Of a stretch of DNA of 64,000 nt, positions 44,070-50,618 are shown in pieces (within the stretch, counting starts at the first letter, position 1; the number at the start of each line of letters is the position of its first letter). Both the position numbers and the translations under genes were made by a program. Source of the DNA: Planctomycetota bacterium (GTDB taxonomy: Bacteria > Planctomycetota > PLA2 > JAEUHO01); assembly GCA_020851795.1 (NCBI GenBank), contig JADZCA010000117.1, forward strand, positions 72,021 to 136,020, in the 5' to 3' direction. The notes beneath the pieces were generated by a model that worked only from the letters and a program-made list of their open reading frames with translations, searched no databases and had not been told where the DNA came from.

Positions 44070-45773
44070 TCAGTGGTTCGACATGAACTCGGTGGTGTTG
44101 CACAGGGCCCACAGGAGGTCTTCGTAGCCCTCCTTCTCGGTGCGGCTCGTGTGCACGTGCTGCAGCGCGTTGCTCAGCTCGCCCGGCGACGGGTCGCGCG
44201 AGAGCACGGTCAGGTAGACGCGGCGGACGCGCTCGCGGTCGCTGCGCTCCTCGGACAGCACCCGGGCCAGCGGCGAGTCGGGGTTGGCCGCGCCCATGAT
44301 CCGGTTGACCTGCTCGCCGTTCATCATCAGCAGGCCGCGCGGGATCGTGCCGGTGAACGTCTCCTCCTCGGACTGCTCGTCGTCGTCGAACGAGCGGCGG
44401 AAGAGCTGGTAGATCGCCATGCGCGGGTCCTGGAGCGTGCGCCGCCCCTCGGCCCCGGCGCGCTCGCGGGCCTCGAGCAGCCGCTCGACCTGCTTCTCCG
44501 CGCCGGTCGCGCGGAACAGCGCGTCGAAGGACTGCTCGACCGTGAGCGGCTTGACCGCGGCCACGGCGAACAGCGACGGGTCGGGGCGCTCGACGCCGCG
44601 CGGCATCTTCGAGGTGCGCTGGTACGCCTCGGTGCCCGTGATCACGCGGACGAGGTGGCTCACGTCGAAGCCCGAGCGCACGAGCTCGTCGGCGAGGAAG
44701 TCGAGCAGCTCGGGGTTCGTCGGCTTGTTCGCGGACGAGAAGTCGTCCACCGGGTGCACGATCCCGCGGCCCATCAGGAACGCCCACATGCGGTTGGCGA
44801 AGGCCTGGGCGAACCACGGGTTGGTCTTCGAGGTCATCCACTTCGCGAGCACCGTGCGGCGGTCGATGCCGGCGACGTCCTTGACCTGCTTGCCGAGGAG
44901 GAACTTCGCCTCGGGGAACGACGTGCGCCCGCGCAGCTGCGGCCGCCCGCCCTCGAGCGTCAGCGGGATGCCGGTGCGGCGGCCGGGCATCATCGTCATG
45001 TCGCCGGGGCGCCCGGACCGCTCGGGCTCGGGCGTGAGCGACGACACGTCGAACGAGATCTCGGGGTTGCCCGGCGTCATGTTGCGCCGGTACGTCGTCG
45101 TGAAGAAGAACGCCGCGTAGTCGGCGAAGTCCTGCTGCTTGATGCGCTTGTCGTAGGGGTGGTCGTGGCACTGCGCGCACTGGATCTGCACGCCGAGGAA
45201 GAAGCGGCTCGTCTTGCCCGCCGCGTCGGCGGCCGACGTCTCGAACGACGCGAGGAGGCCGGTGGCGCCGTTGGTCTCGGAGTTGCCCGTGGCCGTGACG
45301 AGGTCGTAGACGAGCTCGTCGTAGGGACGGTTCTTGCGGAACTGGTCGCGCAGCCAGTCGTTGAACGTACGGCGGTCGAGGTTCCGGTTGCGCGTGGCGG
45401 TCCCGACGAGGAGGTTGCTGTACCACATCGCGAACCAGTCGGCGTGGCGACGCGACGCGAGGAGGCGGTCCACCAGCGCGCTGCGCTTGTCCGGCGCGGT
45501 GTCCTGCAGGAACGAGACCGTCTCGTCGTAGGTCGGGATCGTCCCGGTGAGGTCCATCGTGACGCGGCGGAGGTACTCGGCGTCGTCGGCGAGCGGCGCG
45601 ACGACGAGGTCCTTCTGCGCGCGGAACTTCGAGGCGACCAGCCCGTCCACCTTCGCCGCGGCCGCGCGCCAGTCCTTGGGGCCGTCGGCGGACGCGCGCG
45701 GGGCGGAGACCGCGGCCGCGACGAGGGCGAGGGCGGCGAGCGCCGTCCACGAGAACCGGCGACGGTGGGACAT
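44070..45773 (-). CDS. DUF1549 and DUF1553 domain protein, secreted
   Basis: 567 residues with a Sec signal peptide ending about A-S-A (residue 29). The DUF1549 part spans about residues 40-235 (Y-L-R-R-V-T-M-D-L-T-G-T-I-P, the R-H-A-D-W-F-A-M-W-Y-S-N-L-L block, and V-Q-I-Q-C-A-Q-C-H-D-H-P-Y-D near residue 200). DUF1553 follows (N-P-W-F-A-Q-A-F-A-N-R-M-W-A, G-R-G-I-V-H-P-V-D-D, N-T-T-E-F near the end). Unlike many homologues it lacks an N-terminal Planctomycete cytochrome-c domain; the internal CxxCH is conserved in DUF1549 and may or may not bind haem. First gene of the pair with DUF1501. The ATG has GGAGG seven bases upstream. Function unknown. Confidence 0.93.
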   Translation of the reverse strand: MSHRRRFSWTALAALALVAAAVSAPRASADGPKDWRAAAAKVDGLVASKFRAQKDLVVAPLADDAEYLRRVTMDLTGTIPTYDETVSFLQDTAPDKRSALVDRLLASRRHADWFAMWYSNLLVGTATRNRNLDRRTFNDWLRDQFRKNRPYDELVYDLVTATGNSETNGATGLLASFETSAADAAGKTSRFFLGVQIQCAQCHDHPYDKRIKQQDFADYAAFFFTTTYRRNMTPGNPEISFDVSSLTPEPERSGRPGDMTMMPGRRTGIPLTLEGGRPQLRGRTSFPEAKFLLGKQVKDVAGIDRRTVLAKWMTSKTNPWFAQAFANRMWAFLMGRGIVHPVDDFSSANKPTNPELLDFLADELVRSGFDVSHLVRVITGTEAYQRTSKMPRGVERPDPSLFAVAAVKPLTVEQSFDALFRATGAEKQVERLLEARERAGAEGRRTLQDPRMAIYQLFRRSFDDDEQSEEETFTGTIPRGLLMMNGEQVNRIMGAANPDSPLARVLSEERSDRERVRRVYLTVLSRDPSPGELSNALQHVHTSRTEKEGYEDLLWALCNTTEFMSNH

Positions 45774-45949
45774 GGGGAGCCTCCGCAGGACGGGACGTCG
45801 CTCTGAACCCGTCGCGGGGCCGGCGGGTTTCGCGCGGCTGCGACGGCTTCGTTGCAAACGTCCGCCGCGGATCGTACCCGCGGCGCCCTCCGGGCGGGAC
45901 GGGGGTCCCGTCGGGGGACCGGGCGGCCCCCGGACACCTTACAATCGAC

Positions 45950-47239
45950 TTACGTCTTGCCCACCGTGAACGCGACGAGGGTCAGGTCGTCCCGGTTCTT
46001 CGCGCCGCCCGTCCACCCGTGGATCGCGCCACGAACGGCGTCGAGCAGGGGCAGCGGGCCCCGCCCGCCCTCGCGGGCGACGAGCTCCTTGAGGCGGTCG
46101 TCGCCGAACAGCTCGCCGGTGGGCGACGGCGCCTCGGTGGCGCCGTCGGTGTAGAGCAGGACCGAGTCCCCCGCCGAGAGCGTCACGTCGTCGCCGCGCC
46201 CGAACGGCAGCCCCGCGAGGACGCCGAGCACGGGCCCCGTCGGGTCGAGCCCGAGGACCTCGCCCGACGAGCGGCGGACCACGGGCGGGTTGTGGCCCGC
46301 CGAGCACCACTCGAAGCGCCCGCTCGCGCCGTCGAGCAGCCCGACGAACATCGTCATGAACTTCCCCTGCGTCATGTCCTTGCAGAGGAAGTCGTTGAGC
46401 ATCGTGACCGCGGAGGCGAGGTCGGTGACGGTCTTGCTGAACGCGCGCAGCAGCGCTCGCGCCTCGGCCATCACGAGCGCCGAGCCGAGCCCGTGGCCGC
46501 TGACGTCGCCGATCGCGACCAGCACGCGGCCGTCGTCGAGCGGGAAGAAGTCGTAGTAGTCGCCGCTCGCGTCCTCGCAGAGCTCGTTGACGCCGGCGAG
46601 CAGGAACGGCGCCACCTCGAGCGTCGCGTCGGCGGGCAGCAGCGCGCGCTGGATGCTCTGCGCGGCGGCGATCTCGCGGTCCTGGCGCTCCTTCTCGAGC
46701 GCCTGGCGGTGGAGCACCGCGTTCTCGATGGCGAGCGCGGCGTGGACCGCGAGCGCATCGAGGTACTCGACGTCGGACGTCTCGAACGGGCCCGTGCGCT
46801 TGTTGAGGAGCTGGAACACGCCGACGATGGCGCCCTTGCGGCTGCGGATGGGCGAGCAGAGGATCGAGCGCGTGCGGAACCCGCTGCGCTTGTCGGTGGA
46901 CGGGTCGAAGCGCGGGTCCTGGTACGCGTCGTCGATGCGGACCGTCTCGCCCGTCTTCGCGACGGTGCCGGCGATGCCGCGCCCGAGCGGGAGGCGGATG
47001 ACGAGCGGCTGCGACGCGCTGACGACGCGGGACCAGATCTCGGTCCCGTCGGCCGACATCAGGTACACGGTGCCGCGCTCGGAGCCGACGGCCTCCGACG
47101 CGAGGCGCAGGATGATGCCGAGCAGCTCGTCCTGGTCGAGCGTGCTGTGCAGGACCTGGCTCGCCTCGACGAGGCTCTTCTGCCGTGCGAGCTCGCGCTC
47201 GAGCCGGGCGAACTCCTCCTCGCGCCGGGCGTCGGCCAT
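45950..47239 (-). CDS. GAF-domain SpoIIE-type PP2C phosphatase
   Basis: 429 residues. A short coiled-coil N-terminus (E-E-F-A-R-L-E-R-E-L-A-R-Q-K) leads to a GAF sensor domain (about residues 30-180, with G-R-G-I-A-G-T-V-A-K-T-G-E and F-Q-L-L-N-K). A linker helix A-A-A-Q-S-I-Q-R-A-L-L-P precedes a PPM/SpoIIE phosphatase domain (about 200-425) with metal-site motifs A-S-G-D-Y-Y-D-F, I-G-D-V-S-G-H-G and a late D-D-L-T-L-V. Such proteins dephosphorylate anti-sigma-factor antagonists; no such partner is in the window. Start one base after the queF stop, so it is the third gene of an osmC-queF-phosphatase operon. Stop TAA. Confidence 0.92.
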   Translation of the reverse strand: MADARREEEFARLERELARQKSLVEASQVLHSTLDQDELLGIILRLASEAVGSERGTVYLMSADGTEIWSRVVSASQPLVIRLPLGRGIAGTVAKTGETVRIDDAYQDPRFDPSTDKRSGFRTRSILCSPIRSRKGAIVGVFQLLNKRTGPFETSDVEYLDALAVHAALAIENAVLHRQALEKERQDREIAAAQSIQRALLPADATLEVAPFLLAGVNELCEDASGDYYDFFPLDDGRVLVAIGDVSGHGLGSALVMAEARALLRAFSKTVTDLASAVTMLNDFLCKDMTQGKFMTMFVGLLDGASGRFEWCSAGHNPPVVRRSSGEVLGLDPTGPVLGVLAGLPFGRGDDVTLSAGDSVLLYTDGATEAPSPTGELFGDDRLKELVAREGGRGPLPLLDAVRGAIHGWTGGAKNRDDLTLVAFTVGKT

Positions 47240-47240
47240 C

Positions 47241-47645
47241 TCACGCCTCCCCGCGCCGGCGCGGCCCGCCGAACGGGAACGTCGCCGTGACGACCGAGGA
47301 GATGCCGCCGCGCACCCGGAACTCGCCGCGCACCTCCATCCGTCGGGGCGCGGTGGCGGCGACGAGGTCGTCGAGGATGCGGTTCACCACGGCCTCGTAG
47401 AAGATGCCGCGGTCGCGGAACGCGAAGAAGTACAGCTTGAGGCTCTTGAGCTCGACGCAGCGGCCGTCGGGGACGTAGCGGACGACGATCGTCGCGAAGT
47501 CGGGCTGGCCCGTGACCGGGCAGAGGCTGGTGAACTCGGGCGCGGTGTGGACGATCTCGTAGTCCCGGCCGGGCGCGGGGTTGGGGAACGTCTCGAGGAG
47601 CGCGCGCGGTTCCTTCGCGCGGCGGGGGGCGCGCGCGGGGCTCAT
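47241..47645 (-). CDS. queF: NADPH-dependent 7-cyano-7-deazaguanine reductase (preQ0 reductase)
   Basis: QueF reduces preQ0 to preQ1 in queuosine biosynthesis. This is the short, unimodal cytoplasmic form of 134 residues. The nucleophile is Cys42 in F-T-S-L-C-P-V-T-G-Q-P-D-F, with Asp49 following, and the NADPH-binding block is E-L-K-S-L-K-L-Y (residues 65-72). The later motif reads I-F-Y-E where many homologues have F-H-E; I believe this variant occurs in other queF genes, but it deserves an alignment. The ATG overlaps the osmC stop by four bases (ATGA), and its own stop is one base before the phosphatase start. No other queuosine gene is in the window. Confidence 0.92.
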   Translation of the reverse strand: MSPARAPRRAKEPRALLETFPNPAPGRDYEIVHTAPEFTSLCPVTGQPDFATIVVRYVPDGRCVELKSLKLYFFAFRDRGIFYEAVVNRILDDLVAATAPRRMEVRGEFRVRGGISSVVTATFPFGGPRRRGEA

Positions 47646-48043
47646 GCGAGGCGCTCCACGACGTCGAGGTCGCTCGTCAGCGTGCGGTACACGGGGCACT
47701 TCTGGGCGATCTCGAGCAGCTTCTGCCGCTGCGCGTCGTCGAGGGGGCCCAGCGGCTTGACCTCGACGACGAGCCGCTCCTTCGCCTCGGGAACGCCGAC
47801 CGCGGCCTTCTCGCGCGTGAGCACGAGCTCGACGCCCTGCAGCGGCCACTGCTTGCGCGCGGCGTAGACCTGCAGCGTCATCGCGGTGCAGCCGCCGAGC
47901 GCGGCGAGCAGCGTCTCGTGGGGCCCCATCGCGGTCCCGGGCCCGCCTTCGGCGACGGGGAGGTCGAGCCGGACCGTGGACGTGCCGTTGGTCGCCTCGA
48001 CGACGTGGCCCCCGAGGGTGCGGCAGGTGACGCGGTCGGCCAT
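47642..48043 (-). CDS. OsmC-family peroxide-reductase-like protein
   Basis: 133 residues, the usual OsmC/Ohr length. The two redox cysteines of the family are visible: Cys52 in L-G-G-C-T-A-M-T-L and Cys116 in A-Q-K-C-P-V-Y-R. Members reduce organic hydroperoxides by thiol chemistry in the cytoplasm. It resembles the YhfA/general OsmC branch more than Ohr, a weak judgement from motif spacing. First gene of an operon with queF (4-nt overlap) and a GAF-PP2C phosphatase. The upstream 335 bases hold no gene. Confidence 0.9.
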   Translation of the reverse strand: MADRVTCRTLGGHVVEATNGTSTVRLDLPVAEGGPGTAMGPHETLLAALGGCTAMTLQVYAARKQWPLQGVELVLTREKAAVGVPEAKERLVVEVKPLGPLDDAQRQKLLEIAQKCPVYRTLTSDLDVVERLA

Positions 48044-48378
48044 GGCACGGCTCCCCTCCCGCCGACGACCGGCGGGAGCCCGTCCACCCTACGGGGAGGC
48101 CGCGCGAACCGGGCCGTTTGCCTCGCGCGCGGCGGCCGGACGCGCGACACCGCCGCGCGCGACGGCGAGGCCCCGCCGGGGCCCCCGACCGCTCCCCTCA
48201 CGAGGACGACGACGGCGCGCGGGACGGCCGGCGACCGCGCGCCGCGCCGGCCCGCACGCCCCGCGTGCCCCGAGGGGCGAGGGGACGCGAACCGGCGGGC
48301 GTCACGCACGGCACGGATCGGCGCAGCGCGACGGGCAGGAAGGCCTGCGCGAGCGCGGGCGTCCGCGAGGTCGCGCGC
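48044..48378. other. Gene-free spacer with GC-rich inverted repeats
   Basis: Between the osmC start and the CPBP stop, both minus strand. It contains a CCCGCCG-N-CGGCGGG-type hairpin about 15-30 bases upstream of osmC, followed by GGGAGCCCGTCC, which resembles the arm of the stop-codon hairpin family. I see no open frame with normal codon use and no RNA gene. Confidence 0.5.
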
Positions 48379-49020
48379 TCACAGTCTCCCGCTCTGGGAC
48401 AGCGAGAGGAGGTCCATCGTCAGCGCGACGCCGTAGTGGAGGAACCAACCCCACACGATCGTGCCCGTGCGGTAGGAGAGCGAGCCGAGCACGAGGCCCG
48501 CGCCGATCGCGCCGAACGCCTCGGGCATCGGCTTGTGGAAGTGGATCATGCAGTAGGGCGCGAGCATCACGAGCACCGCCGCCCGGCCCAGCCGCGGCTT
48601 GAGCCCGAGCACCATGAAGCCGCGGAAGAACCACTCCACGCAGAGGAACTGCACGAAGTAGGCCGCCTCGAACGCGACCCAGTCGCCCCCCGCCTTCGCG
48701 GGCGGCCGCGGGTAGAAGGGGTAGGTCCACTGGAAGTCGTCGCGCCGCGACGCGAGCCACACGACCGGGAGGAACACGACGAAGAGCAGCGCGTACAGCC
48801 TCGCGTCGCGCCCCGTGCCCTTGACGCGCAGCCCCGTCTCCCGCGGCCCGACGCCGCCGACCGTGCGCATCAGCAGCATCGGCACGACGAGCAGCAGCAC
48901 GACGCATCCCGACACCCACCACAGCCACGGCACGAGGTCGCGCGGCAGCGTGGGGAACGTCGTGCGCAGCCACGCCACCGCCCCGAGCGCCCACGCCGGC
49001 GGACGCCCCGTGCGATGCAT
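48379..49020 (-). CDS. CPBP-family intramembrane protease-like protein (5' end uncertain)
   Basis: 213 residues from the first ATG, with about six hydrophobic segments. CPBP/Abi signatures: V-E-W-F-F-R-G-F-M (motif 1, with only the second Glu of the usual E-E pair), M-I-H-F-H-K-P-M-P-E (motif 2) and F-L-H-Y-G-V-A-L-T-M-D (motif 3). The single-Glu form may be a family variant or a loss of activity. The frame stays open and protein-like upstream to 49188, including a likely membrane helix (V-P-L-L-V-L-A-W-V-P-V-A-L-T-T-L), but has no ATG, GTG or TTG there; an ATC at 49176 has GGGAG six bases before it. The real protein may therefore be about 265 residues. It follows the malic enzyme gene directly. 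Confidence 0.75.
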   Translation of the reverse strand: MHRTGRPPAWALGAVAWLRTTFPTLPRDLVPWLWWVSGCVVLLLVVPMLLMRTVGGVGPRETGLRVKGTGRDARLYALLFVVFLPVVWLASRRDDFQWTYPFYPRPPAKAGGDWVAFEAAYFVQFLCVEWFFRGFMVLGLKPRLGRAAVLVMLAPYCMIHFHKPMPEAFGAIGAGLVLGSLSYRTGTIVWGWFLHYGVALTMDLLSLSQSGRL

Positions 49021-49188
49021 GACCTGGATGAACGCGTACTCGAGCGTCGTCAGCGCGACCGGGACCCACGCGAGGACGAGCAGCGGGACCCGGTCGAACG
49101 CGACGAGGTCGCGCGCGAGCGTGCGGAAGCCCGCCCGCCCGGCGTCGTCGTGCGGAGCGGGGGCCGGCGCGTCGATCGGCCGCTCCCG

Positions 49189-50529
49189 TCAGGCGGTCGC
49201 CACGGGCACGGCCGCCTTCGCGGCGCGCTCGGACGGGAGCACCGCCGCGGCCACCGCCTTGGCGACGTCGAGGTGCAGGCCGGGCATGAACGGCGACGGC
49301 AGCAGGTCGTCCGCGTTGGCGTGCACGGCGAGCGCCTTCGCGGCCGCGATCTTCATCGCGGGCGTGAAGCGGACCGCGCCCGCGTCGATCGCCCCGCGCA
49401 TCAGGCCGGGGTAGGCGAGCACGTTGTTGATCGCCGCGCCCTCGGAGGCGAGCGCGGCCCCCGCGGCGAGCGCGTCGTGGGGGCGGATCTCCGGGCGCGG
49501 GTTCGTCAGCGCGAACACGACCTGCCCGGGCCGCACCCACTCCTTCTTGATCAGGCCCGCGCGCCCCGTCGCCGCGACGACGAGGTCGGCCTCGTTCATC
49601 ACGTCGTGTACCGTCGGGCAGATCTTGGCGCCCAGGGGCTTGGCGCGCGCGACCGCCTCGGCGCCCGGGTCGTACGCGACCGCGCCCTTGGGCCCGAGCT
49701 CGATGAGCAGCTCGAGGATCGTGTAGCCGGCCGCGCCCAGCCCCACCTGGCCGACGACGGTGTCCTCGAGGCGTCGCCCGAGCACGTGCAGCGCCGAGAG
49801 CACCGCGGCCGCCGCGACGACCGCGGTCCCGTGGCGGTCGTCGTGGAGCACCGGCACGTGGAGCTCGTCCTGCAGGCGCGCCTCGAGCTCGAAGCAGCGC
49901 GGGGCCGCGATGTCCTCGAGGTGGATCGCGCTGTAGTTGGGCCGGAGGATGCGGCACATCTCGACGACGCGGTCCACGTCGCGCGAGTCGATGCCGAACG
50001 AGAGGCCGTTGAGGTCCACGAACTCGGCGTAGAAGATCGACTTGCCCTCGAGGACCGGGATCACGCCCTTGGGCCCGAGGTCGCCCAGCCCCAGCACGCG
50101 GCTCCCGTCGGAGAGCACGAGCACGTTGCGGCCGACCGAGGTGTAGCGGCGCAGCGCGGCGTCGTCGTGGGCCACCTTCGTGCAGACGGTGGCGACGCCC
50201 GGCGTGTAGGCCAGCCGCATGTCGGCGAGCGTCTTGACCGGGCGCGACGGGACGAGCTTGAGCTTGCCGCCGACGTGGAAGTCCACCGAGCGGTCGGGGA
50301 GCACCGTGACGCGCGTGCCGGGCACCGCGCCCTCGATGGAGGCCTTGAGCTTGTCGACGTCGAGGCCCTGCGTCTCGACCGTGACGTCGCGGATGCTGTA
50401 GATGCTGTCGGTGTGGACCGTGTCGAGGTCCCCGATCACCGCCCCGGCGCGGCCGATCTCCGCCGAGATCTTGGCGAGCGTCCCGGCCTTGTGGGGCATG
50501 CGGATGCGGAGGGTGACGTCGGCGGACAC
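49189..50529 (-). CDS. Malic enzyme with N-terminal ACT domain
   Basis: Oxidative decarboxylation of malate to pyruvate, NAD or NADP dependent. 446 residues. Residues 1 to about 80 form an ACT regulatory domain (V-T-L-R-I-R-M-P-H-K-A-G-T-L-A-K-I-S-A). The short bacterial malic-enzyme core follows: Y-T-P-G-V-A near 111, L-V-L-S-D-G-S-R-V-L-G-L-G-D-L-G-P, the metal site V-L-H-D-D-R-H-G-T-A, the nucleotide fold V-G-Q-V-G-L-G-A-A-G-Y, and F-A-L-T-N-P-R-P-E. The canonical D-D-I/Q-H-G-T block reads D-D-R-H-G-T here. The GTG start has GAGG eight bases upstream. ACT domains usually bind amino acids, so allosteric control is likely. A second, unrelated-size malic enzyme lies at 53985. Confidence 0.92.
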   Translation of the reverse strand: MSADVTLRIRMPHKAGTLAKISAEIGRAGAVIGDLDTVHTDSIYSIRDVTVETQGLDVDKLKASIEGAVPGTRVTVLPDRSVDFHVGGKLKLVPSRPVKTLADMRLAYTPGVATVCTKVAHDDAALRRYTSVGRNVLVLSDGSRVLGLGDLGPKGVIPVLEGKSIFYAEFVDLNGLSFGIDSRDVDRVVEMCRILRPNYSAIHLEDIAAPRCFELEARLQDELHVPVLHDDRHGTAVVAAAAVLSALHVLGRRLEDTVVGQVGLGAAGYTILELLIELGPKGAVAYDPGAEAVARAKPLGAKICPTVHDVMNEADLVVAATGRAGLIKKEWVRPGQVVFALTNPRPEIRPHDALAAGAALASEGAAINNVLAYPGLMRGAIDAGAVRFTPAMKIAAAKALAVHANADDLLPSPFMPGLHLDVAKAVAAAVLPSERAAKAAVPVATA

Positions 50530-50618
50530 GGGGGGCACCTCGCGACGGGAGGTCCCCGGAACATACCGCGGTCGCCCCGCCCGCCGCGGGAATCCGGGGC
50601 GCCGTCCGCGGCCCGCGA

